64,000 nt of DNA from Sthenelais limicola. Taxonomy: Eukaryota; Annelida; Polychaeta; Phyllodocida; Sigalionidae. The notes beneath the pieces were generated by a model. That model did not search any database. It worked only from the letters and a program-made list of their open reading frames with translations, and had not been told where the DNA came from. The position numbers and the translations under genes are program-made. Positions 11,421 through 22,649 of the stretch are shown here, one piece after another (the stretch's first letter is position 1; every line of letters starts with the position of its first letter). Location: positions 35,042,298 to 35,106,297 of the forward strand of contig OW804097.1 of assembly GCA_942159475.1 (NCBI GenBank), in the 5' to 3' direction.

Positions 11421-11828
11421 GTGATGTTTCAGGTAAATAATTCACAAGTCGCAGAATTGATATTTTTCAAAGTGTTTCGTTCACAAGATCTTTTTATTGG
11501 AATGTTCTGATTTTTTTTTTGATTTTTTTTTTTTTTTGGGGTGGGGGGGGGGGTGAATCTATGTACTAAATTTCAGGACATTGAATTAAATATATTCTAG
11601 TGTTTTAAAGGCCTTCGTAAGGAGTTTATTCAGTTACTTTATTGGATATTTATCCTCCCAGAAACATTGCAAAACTAAAATTATCAAACTTAAAATATAG
11701 GAATATTTATTAGATTTCCTAGTGTTTACTATCATTGGAATCAGCTTGATCTCCCCTTTTCAAATATGATGATATCTCAAAATCCATATTTTGCGACTTG
11801 TGATTCATTTTCCTAAAACGGATCATAT
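11421..11828. mobile_element. MITE family B, abutting element G
   Basis: Starts GTGATGTTTCAGG directly after the right end of G and ends GCGACTTGTGATTCATTTTC then CTAAAACGGATC. Includes T-runs and G-runs at about 11510-11550. Confidence 0.85.
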
Positions 11829-11862
11829 AATAGTATGCTTCATGATGGATGATGGAGCCTGT

Positions 11863-12419
11863 TGATGTTTGACAAATCTAAGACAATTTAGGTTTACGTT
11901 TGCATTAGGGCTGACGTCAAAATAGGGTTGCAATGGTCATAATGGTCGCAAACCTGTTGGCACATTTTTAGTTACAGGGTCGCCATCTTCATAACACTCA
12001 GCCACTCTGCCTGTGACCTGGCACACAAGCCGGATGTGACTTGGTTGCCACATATGGGTAAGATTTTCAGAAAATGTACAATTGGCAGCTGTATACATTT
12101 AGTAAATTCAGCTAAATTAGGCGGCAATGTGGTCAATATTAGATAAATTCGAGTATATTTGGCATTGAATTGATTCTAGCAATCTGTTTGGTTAGGTTGA
12201 ACTGTATTTTGAATAAAGATAAGAACCTGTTTTGTTAGGTTGAACTGTATTTTGAACTTTATTTTGCTCTGAAATTTGGGTTAGTTCAGAGAATTGGTGA
12301 AAATGAATTGTACATTTTCTTAAAATTTGACACACATGTGTGTACTTGTGTAACTCAGCTGGCCACGACCAAGGACGTGGCTATTGCGGCCACCACAACC
12401 CTATTTTGATGTCACCCCT
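11863..12419. mobile_element. Element H, with a family A copy nested inside
   Basis: The left part reads TGACGTCAAAATAGGGTTG (about 11911) and the right part ends CAACCCTATTTTGATGTCA (about 12396-12414), its inverted partner. The MITE at 12054-12336 lies between the two ends, so it inserted after H. Confidence 0.65.
12054..12336 (-). mobile_element. MITE family A, subfamily A1, with internal duplication
   Basis: About 40 bp longer than other copies because GTTAGGTTGAACTGTATTTT is present twice (about 12191 and 12236). Termini are ATGGGTAAGATTTTCAG and TAAAATTTGACACACAT. Confidence 0.9.
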
Positions 12420-12432
12420 TAACAGAAATATA

Positions 12433-12650
12433 AAGGGGGGTCTTCACTGGCTGTGGTAGGCCCTGCGGTAAGCTCTGCGGTAAGCCTTGCAATGGTGCTG
12501 TGATGGTGAGAAGTGGCGAGGTCCTACCTACATATGGCCAGTGATCCATGTAGGCAGGACCTTGTCATTCCTGTCCACCCACAGAACCAGCACAAACCAT
12601 CGCAAGGCTTACCGCAGAGCTTATCGCAGCCAGTGGAGAGACCACCTTAT
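12433..12650. mobile_element. MITE family D, reference copy
   Basis: About 218-bp element with long imperfect inverted repeats: AAGGGGGGTCTTCACTGGC at the left and GCCAGTGGAGAGACCACCTT at the right. The terminal repeat itself contains a short tandem of CTTACCGCAGAG-like 12-mers. TATAA flanks both ends (TATAA|AGG and CCT|TATAA), a candidate 5-bp target duplication. It is the likely ancestor of the satellite at 43014. Confidence 0.88.
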
Positions 12651-13067
12651 AAGGGACAGTGCTGATGAAAAAATAAGCAGTGTTTAGGCACAATTTGGCG
12701 GCAAGTAACACAACTTTACCGTGATTGAGTGTAAACTATTGAGTGGTTGTATTTTAGTGTTTAAAACTTGGCACTGCATGGTGGTACTACACTCACGGGA
12801 AAATAAGTAAACAAAGGATGGCGGCTACAAATTGATAGCTAGTAATAAAGGTCCGATCGGGGCTAAAAGGGGAGTTGGAAACCCAGCAAAACATGACTTA
12901 TTGAGGCACTTCACTGTTACCAAACGGATTAGAGAACTCAGTTTGGTAAAAAAAAAATAAAAAAAAAAATGGACGAATGGAGAGGGAGTGAGTGAAATAG
13001 CACAATCACCTCCCTTGAAAATATCATTTTAAACTAACCAATACCCAGACTTGTAACCACCTGAGTC
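12651..13067. other. No gene seen
   Basis: Unremarkable sequence with an A-run at about 12950-12970. Confidence 0.5.
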
Positions 13068-14435
13068 TAATTTTTTTTTTTTTTTTAAACAGCTTTATTC
13101 AATATGTCAACAAATCCTGATTCTCTGGGTCGATAACACATGAGATATACATCGAACCCTTTTCCTCTCCGTAGATAAACCATGTTCTGTACAATAAGAG
13201 TGAACCTATATACATATTAGGTTTTTTGATGGGGAGTTTGTTGAAACAATATTTTACTAGGTAATGGTGGAAGAGTATTAACTGCTTTGTTCTATTAAAC
13301 TACTTATATCAGCATGGACCTTTCTCCAGGCCTTTTTCCACTCATTCGAAGTATTTGCTATTTTATTTTGATATAACACACTTCTACACCTGCTATCTAG
13401 ATCAGCAATAAGGTGATTAAACACAAGGTCACCTTTGTAAAACAGTTTCTGCCTGTGAATAAAAGATTTTACTTGCAATATGATCCAGTTTACTATTTTT
13501 TCTCTAATATTGTTAGAGCTCATACCGAAGAGGATGTCCTCTGGTTTTATGATTACTTTGTTATTCAATATCTGGAACATTGGCTTGTCGTTTCTTACAG
13601 AGTTAAGATGAGGCATTGAGGATATACATTGGATTATGTTTTCCCATAGCCTTTTAGTTTTGGGACAATCAACTAAAAAGTGGCGAATGTCATCTCTCTT
13701 ATTACAAAAAGAACATGTATTTTCGTCAATAATCCTTTTGTTTTTCAAGAACTCATTGCACGTGATTGTTCTATGTAATACCCTGTATTGGAAATTTTGT
13801 AGTCTTGTCTCGGTTGTACACTTATATGGATGAACAAATATCTTTTTCCAGTTAAGGCAATTCATTTCTTCGTCGTTAAAACTCAAAATGTCTTTCCAAC
13901 CATTCAACTTTTCTACTTTAGGTTTCCTTTTCGTTACCAGAGCATTGTATATCATTTTTGCACTTGCAGATCTTATATTCACAATTGTATTACTGATTTT
14001 AATGTTAATCGAATCATCACTGGGCGATTCATACTCATTTCTAACCATCTTCCACCACTCGACAGGTATGGAGGATATTAGGTCCTTTCTTCCTTCATAA
14101 GAAGATTCAATATTGAAGTGTTTTTTAAGCTCTGATATCGACATAAATTGTTTTTTTTCATTTAAGATATCACCAAACACAGAAATGCCATTTTTTTCCC
14201 ACGTCTCATAAATGAACATTTTGCCTTTGAACTTAACATGACGATTGAACCATATTCTCTCTTTCAAAACCTCGTTAATATTGTTTGGTTTGATGTTATA
14301 GTAATACCTGTTCCAAACTTCGTATACATCTTTGTAAAAATGGTTCAATGTGGATATTGGCTTATACCTAGATAAAATGATGCTTTCAATATTTCTTCCA
14401 GCGTCAGTTTCTACTGCTCTGAAATAAGCCACTTA
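13068..14435 (-). mobile_element. 5'-truncated L1/Tx1-like LINE
   Basis: Read on the minus strand: a C-terminal ORF2 fragment, a 3' UTR of about 200 bp, AATAAA (complement of about 13094-13099) and a poly(A) tract (T-run at about 13070-13086). Truncation lies at about 14435, where the open frame stops. I could not pair a target-site duplication. Confidence 0.8.
13278..14432 (-). pseudogene. LINE ORF2 C-terminal region (L1/Tx1-like)
   Basis: A 384-codon open frame without internal stops. In the middle (about residues 220-280) is FQYRVLHRTITCNEFL followed by a zinc-knuckle-like CSFCNKRDDIRHFLVDC (C-x2-C-x7-H-x4-C) and KTKRLWENI. That order is typical of the region after the reverse transcriptase in L1/Tx1-type non-LTR retrotransposons, where it is thought to bind RNA or DNA. 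No endonuclease or reverse transcriptase domain is present. The apparent start is GTG directly after an in-frame TAA, so the 5' boundary is a truncation point and not a real start. An intact frame over more than 1.1 kb suggests a fairly recent insertion. It is a dead-on-arrival copy because it lacks the catalytic domains. Confidence 0.82.
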
Positions 14436-14645
14436 GAAAGTTATAAATCAGTACATGCAGCCAGTGAAAAGCCTTTAACAACTTTGTGATGTCACACTCC
14501 AAAAATAATTAGTGTAGGTATAGTGGATCTAGAATTTTATTTGATAAATTTGATGGTGTTCGAAAAGAAGCTCTCACTAGTGAAATCTACCAATACATGT
14601 GTCATTTCCCACCCAAATAATTTACTCCCTTGCAAATAATATTAT

Positions 14646-15076
14646 GTGATGTGTTTCTGGAAAATGAGTCGCAAGTCGCAAAAATTGGATTTTTAGATAT
14701 CATTATATATGAAAAGATGAGATCAAACAGATTCCAATGATAGTAAACAGTTGGACATAGATAATTAGGTATTTCTATTTGTTAAGTTTGATATTTTTAT
14801 TTTTGAAAAAAAAGTTTGGAATATTTCTTGGTGGACATTTACTAGTAAAGTAGCTAAATAAACTCTATACGATCACCTTAGAAATGCATGTAATGGATAT
14901 ATTTAATACATAAGTTAATATTTAAGTCCTGACATTTGGTACGTAGATTCATATGACTAAAAGGCACTAAACCCTGCAAAAATCAGAACATTTCTATAAA
15001 GAGATCGTGTAAAAGAAACACTTTGAAAAATATCAAATTTGCGACTTGTGACTCATTTACCTGAAAAACATCACAT
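14646..15076. mobile_element. MITE family B
   Basis: Starts GTGATGTGTTTCTGG then AAAATGAGTCGCAAGTCGC, ends TGCGACTTGTGACTCATTT and CATCACAT. The interior GATCAAACAGATTCCAATG is shared with other copies. Confidence 0.88.
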
Positions 15077-15220
15077 AATTATGTACAATGACACGGATGA
15101 GACAGGCTGATGCAGGTTCGTTGCTGCTGATGAACTTTGTCCATACTTCCTAGGAGGTGAAGCCAAGACATCCGTTCAGGCCTTAGTTATCCGATATGAT
15201 CGAACATGCATAGCTTATAA

Positions 15221-15435
15221 ATGGGTCAGATCTTCAGAAAATGTACAATTCGCCTTCAATAATTCTCTCAAATAACCCAGATTTAAGACAGAAATGAGCT
15301 TCAAAATACAGTTTAACATATCAGAACTGATACTTTAAATCAATGCGATACCAAATATACTCAGATACACCCGGTATTCATCATTTTTCAGCCAGATTTA
15401 GGAGAATGTCCTTAATGTGTACAGCTGCCAATCGA
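15221..15435 (+). mobile_element. MITE family A, subfamily A2, right terminus lost
   Basis: Left end ATGGGTCAGATCTTCAG is intact. The interior matches A2. It breaks at GCTGCCAATCGA before the right inverted repeat. Confidence 0.85.
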
Positions 15436-15545
15436 ACCCAACGTGTTGTTAATAACGGGGTGTTCGGTTCATAGAGGTGTCCACTAGTTGAGTTTTCACT
15501 TAATTAGTTCCTACATCTGTGACTGCTTTATCATAGGGCAAAAAA

Positions 15546-15875
15546 AATAGGTGCGTTTCCGATTTACCCCCCCCCCCCTACCTAGAAAAACCTTACCCTA
15601 CCTAACATTCTTTTTTTACCATACCTGATTTTTATTCATCATATCTTACTTTTTTTGGATTTTTTTACAAAAAAAGCTTATAAAGGCAGGAAAACGGGTT
15701 TTCCTAAACCGAAACTGTCAAAAAGCACATTTCCCATGGTTAAAACAACTATTGTTATGAAATAGACAAATTTTTTCAGTTCATTGGAGGTGGTTTCAAA
15801 AAGAAAAGAAAAAGAAAATAATTTACTACCCCACTACCTAGTTTTTCAGCCAGATAATCGGAAACACACCTATTT
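15546..15875. mobile_element. Inverted-repeat element J
   Basis: Termini TAGGTGCGTTTCCGATT (15548) and the inverted AATCGGAAACACACCTA (about 15856-15872) enclose about 330 bp of low-complexity sequence with a C-run and T-runs. It is non-coding and the only copy in the window. Confidence 0.7.
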
Positions 15876-16569
15876 ATTCTGTTTGGCCTAGACTGTTTTC
15901 CCTAATATAGACGTGTGCTTGTGTAAGTCTTTGATTTTCATTCGTTTAAAAAACGAAATTTGAAAATAATTCAATCATATTAAAGTCACTACTGCCTCAA
16001 CCGAATTCATAAAAATTGCCTTAGTCATACGTTGTATGAAGTGTCTAGTCTATCGGGAGTTCCTTTCCAGGAATCCCCATCTTTCCATCGCAGTGTGCAT
16101 GGCTGCTGTTACTGCTTGGTGTATTATATTAATCAATCTTTCTCGTTGCCAAGGCTCGAGTAACAATTCACCTTATTGTACTGGTTGCTCATTTTTACGA
16201 TTCCAACAACTCTTTTTAGGACCAGCTCATGCCAGATATGCTGAGTCATGCTCTTAGCCTGGCCTGTTAAAAAACGGTGATACGGATTGTGCGTATGAAT
16301 ACATGAATGGTATCCAATTCCAGCTGATTGAATAAGGGACATATACATGTAATTCTCTCCTCCTCTGGGGGTCGGAGTGGGAAAGTGGTTATAAGATGAT
16401 GTTAAATCCCATAGCGTCTTATCACAAGCATCATTTCACCTCCCAGTCCCAGGCCGGGCATGTGTATAGCTGCCTATGGCTATACGAGTTATACTCATGT
16501 AAAAGAACCATTGCTAATACTCGAAAAGAGTAGGGTATTGTATCAGCGTGTTTCCAAATTTATTAAATA
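15876..16569. other. No gene seen
   Basis: No supported coding region, repeat or RNA gene. Confidence 0.5.
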
Positions 16570-17335
16570 TTGGACCAAATATACAAAAAGTATGGTGTCA
16601 AAAGGGCGTAAAGCAACCGATTCCCTTCCCCTCTCCTCCTCTTCTCTCTCCCTATTTTCTCCTCACTCCCTCTCTCTGTCTCCTCCTCCTTTTCTCTGCC
16701 CTGATAGGACCAAATATACCAAAAGTATGGTGTCGAAACAGGGCGTAAAGCAACCAATTCCCCCACTCTCTCCTCCTCTCTCTCTCCCTATTTTCTCCTT
16801 TCTTCTCTCTCTCTCTCCGCCTCTGTTTCTCCTCTCTCTTTCCTCTCTAATCATATGTCCTCCTTTTTCCTCTCTCTCGCCCTCCCTCCTCTCTCTGTCC
16901 CCTGGCTCTCTCTTTTTCCCCCTTCTCCCCTCTCTTAAAGTCCCTCCTCTCTCCCATCTCTCGCCACTCCTCCCTCCCTCATTTTCTCCTTCCTTTTCCT
17001 CCCCTCCTTCACCCCTCTTTATTCTCCCTCTCATTCCATTCTCTCCACGCTCAGTCCCTCTCACATTCCTTTCCCCCTCTCTTCTTTCTCTTCCCCTCCC
17101 TTTCTCCTCCTTATCTTGTCCTCCTTCCCCTCTCTCCCATTCTTTCTCCCTTTCTCCTCACACTCTCTTGCCCCCTCTCTCCTCTATCACCCTTTACCCG
17201 CTCCCTCCCACCCTCTATCTCTCCCTCTCTCTCTCGCCTGTCCCTCAGTTTTCTGTCTCCCCTCTCTCACTCTCTCTCTCTCTCTCTTTCCCCTCTTTCC
17301 CCTCTTTCCATTTCCTCTAGTTGTCATTTTCTCAA
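16570..17335. repeat. Pyrimidine-rich tract with a 138-bp tandem duplication at its left edge
   Basis: GGACCAAATATAC, AAAGTATGGTGTC and GGGCGTAAAGCAACC recur at about 16571 and 16706, each followed by CTCTCCCTATTTTCTCC. From there to about 17335 it is nearly pure CT with CTCTCTCC and CCCTCC words. Long open frames here are composition artefacts. Confidence 0.85.
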
Positions 17336-18276
17336 GTGTCATTTACCCACTATCGCTATGTCTCAAACACAACATGTCTATGTAAATAGATTCCGTTTTT
17401 GGTCTGCTTAATGGTCCGATCAGTATAGGGCTGATATGGTATATTGCCTGCATTCTAACCAGTAAGGGGAGTTGTCAAAATCGAATTGAATTGAATAAAA
17501 CTTTACTTTGCCAAATCTTTACATATAATTCTTCGAAATGAAATTTTGTATACCATATGCCAAAGGGTACCTGGGAAGAAGAGCCCTGAGCTTACAGATT
17601 TTACCCTATTTCTCGCCGAATGATTGACTTCGTAAATGATGGAGAGAAATATAATTAAATATTGTGGGGTCTTTCATGGCTATCAGACTCACGTTGTGTG
17701 ATCCTTGCTCGCGCTCTAAGGTCTTTCTTAGGACCCAACAGGGTTAGTTGGCTCATGCTATTGCACATGGCCTGATATGTAAAGATTTTTACTTAAATTT
17801 GATTTCGTTCTTAAGACCCCACAGGGTTTAATTTGTATACACATAGATTATTGATGGATGTTGAGAAACCAACACTAGGTCTTCTTTGAGTTGGTTCATG
17901 GTAGCATGGTTGTGGGTATTGCCCCTCAGTGTCTCCCTCCATCAGAATTCATGCAAACAGCAGTTTCTTAAAAGGGACTGGTCTGACACCCAATGCTTCA
18001 ATGGTGTCCGGATCTGGTGACAGGGGTGCCTCTGGGTTTGACAGGTCACCATCCGTTTTGGAGTCACACATGTTCCACCACATAGAATATCAACATCAAT
18101 ATCAATATCAACTCTGACTTCTCCTATATTTAACCAAATCATAACATTTGCGTCTAATGTTAAACAATTTCATTTTACCAATGCAAATGCAGCAATTATT
18201 AAACCACACAGTGTTAACAAACCAATTGTGTACAAAGTGTATTGCAAGCTGGGGTATTGGGCAGGATTAGGTTTGG
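17336..18276. other. No gene seen
   Basis: AATTGAATTGAATAAAACTTTA at about 17480-17505 (written here as AATTGAATTGAATAAAAC) resembles the pentamer-tailed LINE ends near 40720 and 61019 but lacks recognisable flanking LINE sequence. A GTTAGTT/GGTTTAATT pair associated with AAGACCC(A)CA(A)CAGGG occurs at about 17725-17745 and 17812-17832. Confidence 0.35.
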
Positions 18277-18423
18277 TCAGTTTAACATAACAGACCTGAT
18301 ACTTTACATCAATACGGTTTCAAATATACTCAGATACCCGCTATTCATCATTTTTCAGCCAAGTTTAGCAGAATGTCCTAAATGTGTAGAGTTGTCAATT
18401 GTAAATTTTCTGAAAATATGACC
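18277..18423 (+). mobile_element. MITE family A, subfamily A2, left half missing
   Basis: Begins within the A2 interior (CAGTTTAACATAACAGACCT) and runs to the right terminus CTGAAAATATGACCCA. Confidence 0.82.
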
Positions 18424-19250
18424 CAATTGCTAGCCTGATCTAAACCTGTTAGTAAGCGTCATATACACTGTTTACACATATATAAGTGTTTGGCCCTTTA
18501 TGGCATATCAAGATTTTTTAGGTTTTAGATTCAGATTTACAAATTATTTTATTTTATCATCTATACATACGCATTAGATCTGATGTGGGGTTATGATCCA
18601 ATGTACGGTTTAATTGTTAGTCACTGGCATGTATGATAAAGCAGTTAACTATCTAGTTAGTTTCAGTCGCTTACAATTATATAATGAATGCTATTTATTC
18701 TGATGACGATTTACCAGTGGGCTGTCATAGACAGGGAATGTGCTATTTGGCCCATACAATCTTGGGCAGACCCTTCATTTACGAGCTAAAATGTATTAAA
18801 TTACTGCCCCGTGTATCATGACCCCACTCCTATAAGTCATAATACGAGTAAATTCCTAGACACGATTTTTCTTGTCGTAATAGGGAGGTTCAGCAAGAAG
18901 CAAGAAGATATTTAGCATTAGGGTACTCATTAACCAGAGACAACCTGACTCTGCAGAATCTACGAATACGATTCTGGTCATTCGTAAACAAGGCGGACAC
19001 ACAGGAAGGTCTATGTGCTAATGACGAGATTGGATTTTGAACAATATCCAATCTCAGAGAGCACACACTTTTCAGCACCGATCACTGTAAGGGGTAGGTA
19101 TTTGTCTCCAGCCCCTTAGATCACAGTGTAAGGGTATTCAACATCATATTCAGCTGAGGCATAGCCACTTATATGCAGTGTTGGAACTGACACTATTCTG
19201 TACAGGAAGTACAGAGCATCTCCCTCAATGAGAGGTACCATCATCAATTG
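18424..19250. other. No gene seen; possible K-family end at 18881
   Basis: AATAGGGAGGTTCAGCAAG at about 18881 matches the terminal word of the element at 30577-30766. The partner end is not visible here. Confidence 0.35.
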
Positions 19251-19306
19251 ATGGGTCCGATTTTCAGAAAATGTACAATTGTACATTTTCTGAAAATATG
19301 CCCCAT
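19251..19306. mobile_element. Family A reduced to its two terminal repeats (56-bp palindrome)
   Basis: The left terminus (ATGGGTCCGATTTTCAG then AAAATGTAC) is joined through AATT directly to the right terminus (GTACATTTTCTGAAAATATG then CCCCAT). The roughly 180-bp interior is missing exactly. The arms are 26 bp with three mismatches. Confidence 0.88.
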
Positions 19307-19318
19307 ATCTGCTTCATG

Positions 19319-19386
19319 CTGAACTCTTTCACTTTCATAATTATTATCAGAGCCCTGATAACAATAATGGAAGTGAAAGAGTTCAG
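19319..19386. repeat. 68-bp imperfect hairpin
   Basis: CTGAACTCTTTCACTT at 19319 pairs with the end GAAGTGAAAGAGTTCAG, and ATTATTATCA pairs with TGATAACAATAAT around a GAGCCC loop. It lies only 12 bp from the family A palindrome. Confidence 0.85.
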
Positions 19387-19688
19387 TAATCATTACACAT
19401 GTGAGCAGTTAGAAAGGTGCAGTTTGGGAGTGCAGTTCCCGGATGGAATTGAAAACCAGCCTCATATCATATAACAATCTAGTTGTCAATTGTTGGAATA
19501 TTCATGAGCATTGGGTGCACATGTTTGTGAAGGTCCTCAAACAGCATTTTTCATGTTGTCTGTCCGCTGACTAACACATGTTGCCAGCTGATTGATGAAA
19601 TTTCTGTTCCTTGTCACCTCAGCAATGGTCTTTTTCACTAGTGTGAGTGCCTGGGAAACCACATGAGCCAGTTCAGCTTGACTTCCAC

Positions 19689-19927
19689 ATGGGTCAGATT
19701 TTCAGAAAATGTACAATTCACCTTCGCCAATCTTCTCAAATAACCCGAATTTCAGACAAGAATAAAGTTCAAAACACTGTTCTACCTAACCAAACAGATT
19801 GCTAGAATCAATGCAATGCCAAATATACCTCAAATTTACCTACTATTGGTCCAATTGCAGCTTAATTTAGCAGAATTTGCTAAAAGTGTACAGCTGCCAA
19901 TTGTACATTTTCTGAAAATCTGACCCA
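19689..19927 (+). mobile_element. MITE family A, subfamily A1
   Basis: Full length, TGGGTCAGATTTTCAG to CTGAAAATCTGACCCA. ACTTCCA lies just before the left end and immediately after the right GACCC, a candidate imperfect target duplication unlike the usual AT flanks. Confidence 0.92.
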
Positions 19928-22480
19928 CTTCCAAGTTGCACTTGCTCCTTTCAAGCTTTGTTAAAGGGTATCAAGCAAGATTATTACACATCATTTTTAT
20001 TTTAATTTCTTCATCTACTCATATTTCCGTATGTGTCTCCCAGTCTCAATTTGATGTTGATCCTAATACACTAAATACTAAATAAACACAATTTATATAG
20101 GCAGATATGAGCAGAAAGCCAACGCCCCCTCACTCTCACCTCTCCAAATCTGTGATGTCATGAGAGGTATAACAACATTTTACCCAGAGACAGAGTGACC
20201 TGACTAATTAATAACATATAGGAAGCTTATCAAAGTCAAGAGCCAACATCACCCCTTCAAGTCACTAACTTGATGGTTTCACCCCCCACTGAGCTCAGCT
20301 CCAGGGACAGCAACAGCTGTTGCTAATCTATATGCTTTGAAGACCCAACTGGACATTGAGATTAGGCGGTTTGGTGATGTGGCACCATGCAGAGCTGTCA
20401 CATAATTGTGGTTAGTCCCAATTAAAGAAAGGGTTCAGACTGGAGTAAACTAGATATACATCAACTCTTTACCTCTTAATTTAGGATGTCTTGTGTTTAC
20501 ATCATTCAATAGTATCCAAATAACTCCACAAAACAATGTAAAAGTGTCCGAATTGTAGCAATAGCCACCATTCAAGAGGACCGCCATTTGGGGGATATCT
20601 CCCATGATTCCCTTGTAGTTGTGACGTCAGTTGGGTTCACATTGGTTTGTTTACATCTGATCATCAATGCTATACTGGCTTCACAGCTATAGGAGCGTAG
20701 ATCTGAGGGGGACACTCACACCTAATATTCTGCTATTTGTCTCATCATCATGGCATTGTGGAACAACAATCCTTTCCTGCCTTTATTATTGCTAACTATA
20801 AAATGGGATTCTAATCTAGTTTCACAGTATTCCTCCCGCTCATAGTGCTTTCCATCTCCAAGCATCATCATGCATCCATTGCCTGAGAGGGTGTGGCAAA
20901 TGTACCATGCTCCCATTCCCTTTCTCTCCCCAGGAGCCCTAAAAAATCCGTCAGCACTTTGAGACATCTAATAGTAATAATTACAATGTAAGGACTCAAA
21001 TCTATAACTGAATATCTTTGATGCTAGTTGTAATTCTCACTCACTATCAGTGTGGGGCTTCGGTCATTGCTCTCCCTGGCCATTGCTGTGGAACTGGGTC
21101 ATGGGTCACGTGATTCCCAGCCATAGTGTGATTGGCCCAGTTCCCCTACCCACACTGCATTGCAGCAACATGGCGTCATAAACAAGAGCTACATGAAGAA
21201 CATCTACAACATGTTCCCCAAGGAATACAAACATATAGACAAGGAAAATATCACACTAGTACTAGGGCAAGCAAGAATAATGTATTATCTGTCTAAACAG
21301 TGGGCGAAATTAGTGTGTCAACAATACTATAGCTGTAAATGCATAGATTCTAGGTTGTGTTGTTGTTTGGGGTTATCTCTTGTGCGAGTTTCCTGCCTGC
21401 TAGGAGCCAGCCAATCACAGGCCTTCCTTGTGACTAGTCTATAGCAGATTCATGCGCATTTTGGACTCAGAGGGAATGGGCCTAAAATATGTCACTGGAG
21501 GAGAGAACATGGCAGCCCCTACAAGGGAAAATAGTTCCCTTTTCTCTCTCTTATATTGGAATTAATTGGATGCTAGGGAACAATTTACCCTAAATACATC
21601 ATTATCAATATGGTAAGGAGTTCATGTAGAGCTATTTTATCCCAGGCTGAACTGTTTCTTTAAGATAGACTTCCATATGTTGAGGAGTGGCTTGAAATTT
21701 GTTAATGCACATGTAAATAACTTTTTCTTTGCCCTAGAAATCATGTCTACAATTCACTTATGAATTACCCATTTATATGAGAGGAAGCTAGACTTGTGCT
21801 TATAGTAATTAATGTAGGTATTGGAGATTAAAACATGAAGGCTTTCCTTGGGAAATGAATGGTTTTCTATCCTAAGTGGCCTTTCTGTATATCTATGGTA
21901 CAGGACCCATGCATGACCAGATGTGCCAGTACCGCTGGTGACGTCACAAACCTCTATGTTTTGGCTGGATATAGCTCTAGTGGCACCCTGCTGTGATTTT
22001 TCTACCTCACCACTTTAATCTTTATATTAAATTATCAAATAAACTTTTAAGTTGTGAGAGGAGGTTAATCACATTAATAGGAACTAATATAAAGTGGAAA
22101 GTTGCCCTAAACTTGCTTGATACCCTTTAACTCTTGCATTAATGCATGTGGCCATTCCCAGCGGAGATGGTGTATGGCCATCTTTGTCCCCTCTGTCAGG
22201 TGGGATGTGTCCCTGGGTAGCAGCATGTCCACCGTTCCCCTCTTGGCAGATTCTCAGGACTCTTCCTGGTGAGCGAGTTTTGCCACAGGTGCGCCCTGTG
22301 CCACTCCTCTCTCCCCAGTGCTGCGTTTTCAATGCATGTCGCCATAGATTGATCCTCAGGTAATATCCCCATCCAGGTTTTTCCACAGCAGCATTCTGTC
22401 GCTTCTCTACCTCAGCCTGGACCTCGGCTCCATTCCGTAGACAGGTCATCCTGGCTGGTTTTCTGGCAGGTCATCCCCTT
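19928..22480. other. No gene identified; a few promoter-like words
   Basis: The palindromic TGACGTCA (cAMP-response-element type) occurs at about 20622 after CCGCCATTTGGGG. CACGTGATTCCCAGCC then TGTGATTGGCCC (inverted CCAAT) occurs at about 21107-21137, upstream of ATGGCGTCATAA, which stops after three codons. These could mark an inactive or distant promoter. No coding exon was recognised. 22084-22449 has a minus-strand open frame without recognisable homology. Confidence 0.3.
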
Positions 22481-22649
22481 TCTGTGCTTCCTCCATGGGG
22501 GCGGCATCACCTTGCAATGCCCGGGAATCATTCACCTGCTCAATTGGCCTCACTGTTTTTCTTCTCGTTGTGCTTTCCTGGGTTAGTGTTGTTAATAGTA
22601 ATAAGTCTGGCCTCTCACAACAGTTGGATACACTCAGGCTCCTCACTAC

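Noticed and set aside
13278..14432. Treating the 384-codon frame as a host gene
   Set aside because: The zinc-knuckle and flanking motifs, poly(A) tail and truncation identify a LINE fragment. The GTG start is directly preceded by a stop.
16460..17385. 286-codon serine/proline/leucine-rich frame
   Set aside because: Pure pyrimidine tract; the frame has no domain and the opposite strand is equally open.
22084..22449. 121-codon minus-strand frame as a gene
   Set aside because: No recognisable domain and no splice or start context. It overlaps other open frames on the opposite strand.
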